Part shown: piece by piece, positions 1 to 4,543 of the stretch
Layout of the letters: each line of letters opens with the position of its first letter
Position numbering within the stretch: the stretch's first letter is position 1
Origin: Flavobacteriaceae bacterium
GTDB lineage: Bacteria; Bacteroidota; Bacteroidia; Flavobacteriales; Flavobacteriaceae
Direction: 5' to 3'
Length of the DNA stretch: 6,384 nucleotides
Assembly (NCBI GenBank): GCA_020347545.1
Contig: CP070731.1
Location: 352,800-359,183, forward strand
The notes under the pieces: model-generated
Databases searched by the model: none
What the model saw: the letters and a program-made list of their open reading frames with translations, nothing else
What the model was told of the DNA's origin: nothing
Program-made: the position numbers and the translations under genes

Positions 1-464
1 AATATCATTAGAGCTTCGCCTTCAAGATTACTTTCCAAATACTCGGTATGTCCCTTGAACGAGAACTCTTCAGATTGAATGTTGTTCTTGTCAATTGGCG
101 CTGTCACCAGAATATCAACTTCCCCGTTTTTCAATGCTTCTGTTGCCTTTTCAAGTGATTTCAGGGCGTATTTACCGGAAGGCTCTGATGGCTTCCCGAG
201 CTCTAAATCCACTAATTCCTTCCATACGTTTAGAAGATTAAGTTTTTGGGGAACAATCTTTGACAAGGAATCTATTCCATGAATATTCGTATTTAGTTTC
301 AGTGCCTTTTTATGAAAACTGACCGCTTTTGATGAGGCAAAAATAACCGGAGTACAGAAATCCAACATTCTATTATCCTCGAAGGATTTTAGGATGATTT
401 CGATACCAATCCCATTTAAATCTCCTACCGAAATCCCTACTTTTATTTTATCCGATTTTTTCAT
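1..464 (-). CDS. pdxA: 4-hydroxythreonine-4-phosphate dehydrogenase PdxA, N-terminal part (3' end outside window)
   Basis: PdxA oxidises 4-phosphohydroxy-L-threonine with NAD+ in the DXP-dependent route to pyridoxal 5'-phosphate, supplying the substrate that PdxJ condenses with deoxyxylulose phosphate; it is cytosolic. The reverse-strand translation gives 154 residues before the window edge, a bit under half of the roughly 330-350 residues usual for the family. Visible signatures are the N-terminal VGISVGDLNGIG stretch (residues 9-20; the Bacteroidota variant of the GDPAGIG motif), the VTAPIDK motif at 120-126, and GHTEYL at 138-143, whose His139 is expected to be one of the metal-binding histidines. 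The start is the ATG at 464-462, preceded in frame by a TAA with no other ATG between. It diverges from ribE over 77 bases, and a promoter candidate lies upstream. The reading frame is intact throughout the visible part. Confidence 0.95.
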   Translation of the reverse strand, partial: MKKSDKIKVGISVGDLNGIGIEIILKSFEDNRMLDFCTPVIFASSKAVSFHKKALKLNTNIHGIDSLSKIVPQKLNLLNVWKELVDLELGKPSEPSGKYALKSLEKATEALKNGEVDILVTAPIDKNNIQSEEFSFKGHTEYLESNLEGEALMI

Positions 465-483
465 CCAACTGTTTAATAATTCT

Positions 484-491
484 TAATTTTG
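484..491 (+). promoter_or_regulatory. candidate ribE -7 element (TAATTTTG)
   Basis: TAATTTTG matches TAnnTTTG exactly and lies 50 bases upstream of the ribE ATG, so a transcript would have a leader of roughly 45 bases. No TTG sits 17-23 bases upstream, so only half of the promoter consensus is present. The predicted start lies almost on top of the predicted pdxA start, so the two divergent promoters may interfere with each other. Confidence 0.35.
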
Positions 492-501
492 ACTGGTCTT
501 T

Positions 502-529
502 CAAATATACCAAACACAAATTTAAACAA
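502..529 (-). promoter_or_regulatory. candidate pdxA promoter (TTG-N17-TATATTTG)
   Basis: Read on the minus strand, TTG (529-527) is followed after 17 bases by TATATTTG (509-502), an exact match to the Bacteroidota -7 element TAnnTTTG with a spacer at the short end of the accepted range. Transcription would start near 497, leaving a leader of about 33 bases before the pdxA ATG. Found by motif only. Confidence 0.5.
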
Positions 530-541
530 TAATTTAAGAAT

Positions 542-1126
542 ATGTTTACCGGAATAATAGAAGCACTCGGAGAGGTTACCGAACTCCTTCAGGATCAGGA
601 GAATTTAAATATTACCGTAAAAAGTGAATTGTCAAACGAACTAAAGGTTGATCAAAGTCTGGCACATAATGGGGTTTGTCTTACTGTGGTAAAATTAGGC
701 CCGGAAACACATACGGTTACAGCCATACAGGAAACATTGGAAAAATCAAATATTGGTAATTTAAAGGTAGGCTCGAAGCTGAATCTGGAAAGAGCCATGA
801 AAATGGGTGCCCGTCTTGACGGACATATCGTGCAGGGTCATGTAGATCAGACTGCGGAGTGTACAGAGGTTCTGCAAATGGACGGAAGCTGGATGTATAC
901 ATTCCGATTCAAGGATACTTATGATAATATTACTATTGAAAAAGGATCCATAACCGTCAATGGAGTAAGTCTCACCGTTGTCAACTCAAAGGATAATGAA
1001 TTCAGTGTAGCGATTATTCCTTACACCCATGAACATACAAACTTTCATCAGATCAAGAAGGGAACCAAAGTAAATCTTGAATTTGACGTTATAGGAAAAT
1101 ATGTTGCAAAACTATTAGAAAAGTAA
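542..1126 (+). CDS. ribE: riboflavin synthase, alpha chain
   Basis: Catalyses the last step of riboflavin synthesis: dismutation of two 6,7-dimethyl-8-ribityllumazine molecules into riboflavin and the pyrimidine precursor; a cytosolic trimer in characterised bacteria. The 194-residue protein shows the internal duplication typical of the enzyme. The first lumazine-binding barrel opens with MFTGIIE (1-7) and contains NGVCLTV (43-49, Cys46). The second begins near GHIVQGHVD (94-102) and contains NGVSLTV (140-146), where Ser143 and Thr145 match the catalytic Ser/Thr pair of the E. coli enzyme. IPYTHEHTN (159-167) and DVIGKYV (182-188) are the usual C-terminal motifs. MFTGII is the invariant N-terminus, which fixes the start. 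There is no Shine-Dalgarno sequence, as is common in this phylum. It is transcribed away from pdxA, and its TAA directly abuts the stop codon of the convergent small gene. Confidence 0.97.
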   Translation: MFTGIIEALGEVTELLQDQENLNITVKSELSNELKVDQSLAHNGVCLTVVKLGPETHTVTAIQETLEKSNIGNLKVGSKLNLERAMKMGARLDGHIVQGHVDQTAECTEVLQMDGSWMYTFRFKDTYDNITIEKGSITVNGVSLTVVNSKDNEFSVAIIPYTHEHTNFHQIKKGTKVNLEFDVIGKYVAKLLEK

Positions 1127-1309
1127 CTATTTTTTAGAGTTATCATGGATCTTCTTCACGGCATATCCAACTCCTAAAAGAAGTAATCCTACTATCCCTC
1201 CATCAATTGGGTATGGTGGTGGAGGTGGTGGCGGACCTTGAGCAAAAGAAGTACTCGACACCAGGACTAAAGCAAGAAAAAAAATTGCCTTAAAGTATTT
1301 ATTTGCCAT
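1127..1309 (-). CDS. short PID-CTERM-type sorting-domain protein with poly-proline core
   Basis: A 60-residue protein with three visible parts. Residues 1-23 form a signal peptide (basic start, hydrophobic core, SFA before Gln24). Residues 25-34 are a glycine, seven consecutive prolines, Tyr and Pro. Residues 34-60 are a PIDGG motif, a short hydrophobic segment (IVGLLLLGVGYAV, 39-51) and a basic tail (KKIHDNSKK). This motif-hydrophobic-basic order is the architecture of C-terminal sorting signals such as PEP-CTERM, and from memory it matches the small Bacteroidota proteins named PID-CTERM; I could not run a profile search. The protein is almost all targeting signal: if both ends are removed, only about ten proline-rich residues remain. 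Its TAG abuts the ribE stop with no bases between. Upstream are two candidate promoters. Its function and processing enzyme are unknown, and no exosortase gene is in the window. Confidence 0.8.
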   Translation of the reverse strand: MANKYFKAIFFLALVLVSSTSFAQGPPPPPPPYPIDGGIVGLLLLGVGYAVKKIHDNSKK

Positions 1310-1360
1310 ATGATATTACTCTTTTTAGATTTTTATAACGAAAATAAATCTAATTTGTTG

Positions 1361-1393
1361 CAAATATATGAAAAGGAATAAAAAATATATCAA
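1361..1393 (-). promoter_or_regulatory. proximal promoter candidate for the PID-CTERM gene
   Basis: On the minus strand TTG (1393-1391), a 22-base spacer, then TATATTTG (1368-1361). The -7 box is an exact TAnnTTTG match, and the spacer is near the upper end of the accepted range. Transcription would start around 1357, giving a leader of about 48 bases to the ATG at 1309. Confidence 0.45.
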
Positions 1394-1458
1394 CAAGCAT
1401 TAAATTATTTAACATTTATCAATTTCCCATTTGCATTGTAAACAAAGAAACTGAAAAC

Positions 1459-1488
1459 CAAATATAAAATTAAATATTTTAGTTTCAA
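1459..1488 (-). promoter_or_regulatory. distal promoter candidate with ideal TTG-N19-TATATTTG spacing
   Basis: On the minus strand TTG (1488-1486), exactly 19 bases, then TATATTTG (1466-1459). This fits the Flavobacterium consensus better than the proximal candidate. A transcript would start near 1455, leaving about 145 bases before the PID-CTERM start codon. It could give that gene a long leader or produce a short non-coding transcript. The region is so AT-rich that a chance match is possible. Confidence 0.4.
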
Positions 1489-1619
1489 TAAAAAAAGGAA
1501 TCCTTAAAAATTACTTTTTTTTTTACATCTTCTCTAAAGGTATAATTCCGTAAAATAATGGTATGATTTAGTAAAATTTGAAGACTTAAACTTTTTCTTG
1601 AAAACTATTTATTCAATAA

Positions 1620-1649
1620 AAAAACCTGAAAGTGTTCTTTCAGGTTTTT
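1620..1649 (-). terminator. intrinsic terminator downstream of the tRNA
   Basis: A perfect 13-base-pair inverted repeat (arms 1620-1632 and 1637-1649, core CCTGAAAG / CTTTCAGG) with a 4-base loop. Read on the minus strand it ends in an unbroken run of seven T. It begins two bases after the tRNA 3' end, so it most likely ends the tRNA transcript. The stem is symmetric and also ends in T on the plus strand, so it could work both ways, but no plus-strand gene reads into it closely. Confidence 0.85.
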
Positions 1650-1650
1650 G

Positions 1651-1724
1651 TGGACCCACCAGGACTCGAACCTGGGACCACCTGATTATGAGTCAGGTGC
1701 TCTAACCAACTGAGCTATGGGTCC
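1651..1724 (-). tRNA. tRNA with CAT anticodon, probably tRNA-Ile2 (elongator Met is the alternative)
   Basis: On the minus strand all 74 bases fold as a canonical cloverleaf: 7-base-pair acceptor stem GGACCCA/TGGGTCC, D arm GCTC...GAGC, anticodon stem CCTGA/TCAGG with loop CTCATAA, T stem CCAGG/CCTGG with loop TTCGAGT, and discriminator A. No CCA is encoded. It is not the initiator, because position 1 is a G paired with C72. The acceptor has C4-G69 and C5-G68, the pairs known to favour recognition by the lysidine synthetase TilS, and GGACC resembles tRNA-Ile2 of B. subtilis. I therefore infer an AUA-reading tRNA-Ile2 whose CAT anticodon would be modified to lysidine-AU. It stands alone, with its own promoter candidate and terminator. 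Confidence 0.95.
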
Positions 1725-1736
1725 AAATTTGGAGTG

Positions 1737-1767
1737 CAATATTACTATTTTTTTACGTTATCTACAA
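1737..1767 (-). promoter_or_regulatory. candidate tRNA promoter
   Basis: On the minus strand TTG (1767-1765), a 20-base spacer, then TAATATTG (1744-1737), which differs from TAnnTTTG at one base. The predicted start near 1732 leaves only about 8 bases before the mature tRNA 5' end at 1724, a sensible arrangement for a single tRNA unit. Confidence 0.45.
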
Positions 1768-1818
1768 TAATTATCTTTTAATAATTATATTTAGAAACAA
1801 TAAATAAAAAAAGGAAAA

Positions 1819-2451
1819 ATGCTTCAACGTTTATATATCTCGATTTTTTTTTCAATGAGTTTTCTAATAGCCAGTGCTCAGGAGAGAAAAGTCATAGAAA
1901 CTAATGCGGATTATGAGTTTCAATCGGAAAAGAATCAAGCGACGCAAACGCAATCTCAAACCCGCCCTCAAGCACAAAATCAAACAAAAAAATCCTATCA
2001 GTTCCAACCTTACTGGAGCTTTGGAGGTAATATTGGTCTTTCCTTCTGGAACCAAGGAACAGATATCTTAATCGCTCCGAAAGCCTATTACAATGTTTCG
2101 CCACAATTTTTAACCGGATTCGGACTTACCTATATCTATTCGAGCCAGGAAGATGACTTTGCCAAATACAGTCAAAATTCTTTCGGGCCAAGTGTAATGG
2201 GTGCTTTCAGACCGGTTCCATTTTTACAATTATCCGCAGAATATGAAGGGCTGCAGACCAACGGGGACAGTACGATAAAGTTCGGTGATCGAGAGAAAAA
2301 CAGTTACTCTTATTGGAACAACGCCCTATATCTGGGTGCTTCTTTTGTTTCAAGAAACGTTTCCTTTGGGGTTAGATATGACGTTTTGTATGACTCTTCA
2401 AGAAGTGTTTACAGCTCAGCATGGTCTCCTGTTATTGGTTTTTACTTCTAA
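1819..2451 (+). CDS. outer-membrane beta-barrel protein, function unknown
   Basis: A 210-residue secreted protein. Residues 1-20 form a signal peptide ending ASA before Gln21. Residues 33-60 are a polar linker rich in Gln, Thr and Asn. From about residue 65 to the end there are alternating aromatic and hydrophobic strands with glycine (YWSFGGNIGLSFW, LTGFGLTYIYSS, LQLSAEYEGLQ, NALYLGASF, SFGVRYDVLY, SPVIGFYF). The protein ends in Phe210, the classical C-terminal residue that the BAM machinery recognises in outer-membrane barrels. The size fits a small barrel of about eight strands of the OmpX/OmpW or 'outer membrane beta-barrel' type; I cannot assign a ligand or activity. The ATG follows an A-rich AAGGA tract (1811-1815) by only 3 bases. 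TATATTTA at 1786-1793 is a possible -7 box lacking a TTG. Its last 20 bases overlap the convergent minus-strand gene. Confidence 0.85.
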   Translation: MLQRLYISIFFSMSFLIASAQERKVIETNADYEFQSEKNQATQTQSQTRPQAQNQTKKSYQFQPYWSFGGNIGLSFWNQGTDILIAPKAYYNVSPQFLTGFGLTYIYSSQEDDFAKYSQNSFGPSVMGAFRPVPFLQLSAEYEGLQTNGDSTIKFGDREKNSYSYWNNALYLGASFVSRNVSFGVRYDVLYDSSRSVYSSAWSPVIGFYF

Positions 2452-2776
2452 GATAAACCTTTTGCCATTCTCTTTTCAACAATAAAATGGTAACTTCTTT
2501 AGCGATTTCTTTTGGTTGTATTTGATGAATCGATTTTAGATCATTTTCAGAAAGGTCTACACGATAGAGGAAATTAAGATAGGACCCAAAATCATTTACG
2601 ATATGATTCAGCAGGAATTCGTACACTATAATAATCAATTCTTTTGCAGAACTATCGTGTGCACATTGAAAATCAAGCCCTGAAAGCTGAGCATCTTTTT
2701 TAATCTGTTGAATCAGAGAGGGTATCAAATTCAAAGATTCAAGCTCTTTTATTAGTTCAATTTCATTGGTCTTCAT
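2432..2776 (-). CDS. small conserved-looking helical protein of unknown function, in operon with polyprenyl synthetase
   Basis: A 114-residue protein without signal peptide or membrane segment, predicted mostly alpha-helical from its sequence (ELIKELESLNLIPSLIQQIKKD; ELIIIVYEFLLNHIVNDFGSYLNFLYRVDLS). I do not recognise a characterised family. The stretch ending NFLYRVDLSE, followed by a C-terminal LLLKREWQKVYLR, looks like the small uncharacterised proteins found beside polyprenyl synthetase in Flavobacteriia, but that is from memory. The ATG at 2776 lies 5 bases after the TGA of the synthetase, with an AAAGG overlapping that gap, so the two are almost certainly co-transcribed and perhaps translationally coupled. 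The stop codon lies inside the final codons of the convergent barrel gene, giving a 20-base tail-to-tail overlap. A role linked to isoprenoid chain synthesis is only a guess from position. Confidence 0.8.
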   Translation of the reverse strand: MKTNEIELIKELESLNLIPSLIQQIKKDAQLSGLDFQCAHDSSAKELIIIVYEFLLNHIVNDFGSYLNFLYRVDLSENDLKSIHQIQPKEIAKEVTILLLKREWQKVYLRSKNQ

Positions 2777-2781
2777 CCTTT

Positions 2782-3747
2782 TCAGGTAGTACGATTCATT
2801 AAGTTTAAAGCAAATTCCTTTAATAGATTTTTCTTTTCTGAGGGAATCGATAAACGCTGAATATCATTTAAAGCTGCATCTGTATATTCTTCAATTTCAC
2901 TAAGCAGCATCTTATCTACACCGTATTTGTTAAATATGAATTTAACATCTTCAACTTTGCCTTTATAATCAGATTCCGACTGATAAAAGGAGAGTAATCT
3001 CTTCTTATCATTGTCATCTGCGGCTTCCAATGCTTTGATAAATAGAAAAGTCTTCTTTCCTTCAAGAATATCTCCTCCTATTTGTTTACCAAAATCCTCA
3101 CCGCCGTAGGTATCAAGATAATCATCCTGCAATTGAAAGGCAATACCCAGATTCAAACCAAAATCATAAACCCTTTGCTGATCGTCAGGGACGGCTTTGG
3201 CAACAATTGAACCCATTTTTAAAGCTGCAGCCACCAATACTGCCGTTTTGAAACTGATCATCTTTATGTATTCTTCCAGTTTGACATCGGATCTCTCTTC
3301 AAAATCAATATCCAGCTGTTGACCTTCACACACTTCCAGTGCCGTTTTATTATAAAGCGATATCAAGGATTTAAATGTACTTCCATTATAATGCTCAAGC
3401 CTCTGATTTGACATGATCATCAGAGCATCTCCAGAGAGTATTCCTGTATTCAGGTTCCATTTTTTATGTACGGTTTCTTTACCTCTTCTCAAGTTTGCAC
3501 TATCCATAATATCGTCATGGATCAAGGTGAAATTATGAAACATTTCAACAGACATTGCTGCTTCCATGGCATTTTCATATTCCTCTGAAAACAAGTGACA
3601 ACCCATGAGTACCAGAATGGGCCTCATTCGTTTTCCTCCCAGGGTCATGATATAATTAATCGGGGTATATAAATTTGGAGGCTCCTTAATATCGATGTTC
3701 TTATCCAAATAGTTTAGGAAAGCCGTTCTGTATTCTTCAATATTCAA
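2782..3747 (-). CDS. short-chain polyprenyl diphosphate synthase (GGPP/FPP synthase type), TTG start
   Basis: Trans-isoprenyl diphosphate synthases join isopentenyl diphosphate to an allylic diphosphate; the products feed quinone, carotenoid and cell-wall lipid carriers. The 321 residues contain all key motifs: GGKRMRP (37-43), the first Asp-rich motif DDIMD (78-82) followed by RRGK (87-90), Lys167-Thr168, the second Asp-rich motif QDDYLD (207-212), and the GKQIGGDILEGKKT stretch (220-233). The first motif has the short DDxxD form with Phe73 five residues before it, a pattern linked to C15-C20 products. The start is TTG at 3747-3745: the in-frame upstream stop is TAG at 3774-3772, no ATG or GTG lies between, and the first internal ATG (Met34) would remove the N-terminal helix. 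The N-terminal EEYRTAFLNYL...KEPPNLYTPINYI agrees with family members. No clear promoter was seen. The 114-residue gene follows 5 bases downstream. Confidence 0.93.
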   Translation of the reverse strand: MNIEEYRTAFLNYLDKNIDIKEPPNLYTPINYIMTLGGKRMRPILVLMGCHLFSEEYENAMEAAMSVEMFHNFTLIHDDIMDSANLRRGKETVHKKWNLNTGILSGDALMIMSNQRLEHYNGSTFKSLISLYNKTALEVCEGQQLDIDFEERSDVKLEEYIKMISFKTAVLVAAALKMGSIVAKAVPDDQQRVYDFGLNLGIAFQLQDDYLDTYGGEDFGKQIGGDILEGKKTFLFIKALEAADDNDKKRLLSFYQSESDYKGKVEDVKFIFNKYGVDKMLLSEIEEYTDAALNDIQRLSIPSEKKNLLKEFALNLMNRTT

Positions 3748-3838
3748 AGTAATTGTTTTTTGTAAAAATAACTATTCTTCACTAAATCCTATACTCGAAT
3801 TCTGTAATTATTGGCCCGTTAAAAAAACAAATCCCTCC

Positions 3839-3900
3839 TTGTAACTTTGGTGATATTTATTCGTCAAACGTGAGGCATATTAATTCTTTGTAAACTTTGG
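3839..3900. repeat. pair of near-identical 12-13 base direct repeats upstream of tetR
   Basis: TTGTAACTTTGG at 3839-3850 recurs as TTGTAAACTTTGG at 3888-3900, differing by one inserted A and offset by about 50 bases. The second copy runs straight into the left arm of the palindrome, giving AAACTTT twice in tandem (3892-3898, 3901-3907). These may be accessory binding half-sites for the regulator, but T/A-rich chance similarity is possible. Confidence 0.4.
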
Positions 3901-3927
3901 AAACTTTTTTTGTTTTTAAAGTTTCCA
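3898..3927. promoter_or_regulatory. candidate operator palindrome overlapping the tetR promoter
   Basis: A perfect inverted repeat TGGAAACTTT (3898-3907) / AAAGTTTCCA (3918-3927) with a 10-base T-rich centre. The arm centres are 20 bases apart, about two helical turns, which puts both half-sites on one face of the helix. It covers the TTG (3910-3912) and runs into the promoter spacer. A dimeric TetR protein bound here would block polymerase, so autorepression of the operon is the natural reading. The sequence shows only the symmetry and position; binding is inferred. Confidence 0.6.
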
Positions 3928-3939
3928 TTCTTATCTTTG
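3910..3939 (+). promoter_or_regulatory. promoter of the tetR-tolC-adaptor operon (TTG-N19-TATCTTTG)
   Basis: TTG (3910-3912), exactly 19 bases, and TATCTTTG (3932-3939) match the Flavobacterium consensus TTG-N19-TAnnTTTG at every fixed position. The predicted start near 3943 is only a few bases before the ATG at 3947, so the message would be leaderless or nearly so. Confidence 0.75.
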
Positions 3940-3946
3940 CCGCCTT

Positions 3947-4543
3947 ATGAAAGAAAAAATATTAGAAAAAGCCTCGGATATGTTTCTCAACCTGGGCTTC
4001 AAAAGTGTTACAATGGATGATATTGCTCAGGAAATGGGTATTTCAAAAAAAACCATTTACGCTCATTTCCCTACGAAACTGAAACTGGTTCAGGCAACTA
4101 CTTTTTTTGTGTTGGAGAAGATTCACGAGACGATTTGCCTGGTTTGTTCGGCGGATCATGATCCGATTCAGGAGATTTTTACCATAAAGTCCATGGTCAA
4201 TGATCAATTAAAGAACGAAAAGTCAAGCCCTCATTATCAGCTTCAAAAATATTACCCCAAAGTCTTCAAGCAATTGAAGGAAAAACAATTTCAATCCCTG
4301 AATCTCTGTGTAGAAGATAATCTTAAACGAGGAATTAAAGAGGATTATTACAGAAACGATATTGATATTGATCTGATCACAAGATTTTATTTAAGTGGTA
4401 TTATGAACCTGTCCAACAGAGAATTCTTTCCATCGGACACTTATAGCCTCCCTAATTTAAAGGACGCTTTTCTAGAATACCATGTAAGAGCAATAGCTAC
4501 TGAAAAAGGATTAAAAACATTATTAAATATTCTTAAAAAATGA
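3947..4543 (+). CDS. TetR/AcrR-family transcriptional regulator of the efflux operon
   Basis: A 198-residue cytosolic DNA-binding protein. The N-terminal TetR domain is clear: a first helix (KEKILEKASDMFLNLGFKSVTMDDIAQ) leads to the helix-turn-helix at about residues 22-41, with the family pattern TMDDIAQEMGISKKTIYAHFPTK. The C-terminal ligand and dimer part (about 50-198) is helical and variable, as usual, and gives no ligand clue. The ATG at 3947 is the only possible start, because an in-frame TAA lies at 3917-3919 with no start codon between. It is the first gene of the operon, and its TGA overlaps the tolC ATG by four bases (ATGA, 4540-4543). Together with the palindrome over its promoter, this suggests a repressor controlling itself and the pump genes, released by an unknown pump substrate. 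Confidence 0.93.
   Translation: MKEKILEKASDMFLNLGFKSVTMDDIAQEMGISKKTIYAHFPTKLKLVQATTFFVLEKIHETICLVCSADHDPIQEIFTIKSMVNDQLKNEKSSPHYQLQKYYPKVFKQLKEKQFQSLNLCVEDNLKRGIKEDYYRNDIDIDLITRFYLSGIMNLSNREFFPSDTYSLPNLKDAFLEYHVRAIATEKGLKTLLNILKK

Larger units (their letters stand above)
1310..1619. other. AT-rich intergenic region, no convincing gene
   Basis: About 310 bases between the PID-CTERM gene start and the tRNA terminator. It is very AT-rich with long A and T runs, including ten consecutive T at 1515-1524. It holds two minus-strand promoter candidates, listed separately. The only open frames with an ATG that I noticed are tiny (11 codons at 1368 on plus, 21 codons from 1415 to 1350 on minus) and look like chance. 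AAGGAATCCTT at 1495-1505 is a short symmetric element of unknown meaning. Confidence 0.6.

Noticed and set aside
79..282. Plus-strand 67-residue open frame opposite pdxA
   Set aside because: Lies wholly antisense to the clear PdxA reading frame and shows no domain or start context of its own.
465..541. Possible FMN riboswitch upstream of ribE
   Set aside because: Only 77 bases are available, already shared by divergent promoters, and none of the conserved FMN aptamer blocks is recognisable.
717..902. Minus-strand 61-residue open frame inside ribE
   Set aside because: Shadow of the riboflavin synthase gene; its composition has no recognisable protein features.
1124..1142. TAACT/AGTTA hairpin at the ribE / PID-CTERM junction as a terminator
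   Set aside because: Only five base pairs with a nine-base loop and no G/C-rich stem; too weak to call.
1368..1403. Plus-strand 11-codon open frame starting within the proximal promoter box
   Set aside because: Chance-sized, lysine and asparagine rich from the A-rich DNA, with no supporting signal.
1350..1415. Minus-strand 21-codon open frame downstream of the distal promoter candidate
   Set aside because: Too short and AT-driven, no ribosome-binding context; could be a leader peptide but nothing supports it.
1864..2104. Two overlapping minus-strand open frames inside the barrel gene
   Set aside because: Antisense shadows of the glutamine-rich linker; the plus-strand frame has signal peptide and barrel features.
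2285..2485. Plus-strand 66-residue open frame in another frame of the barrel gene
   Set aside because: Overlaps the C-terminal barrel strands, which have a clear terminal Phe and strand pattern in the main frame.
3827..3841. AAGGAGG on the minus strand in the tetR/prenyl synthase control region
   Set aside because: Looks like a strong Shine-Dalgarno site, but the only nearby start (TTG) meets a stop within three codons, and it is too far from the synthase start.
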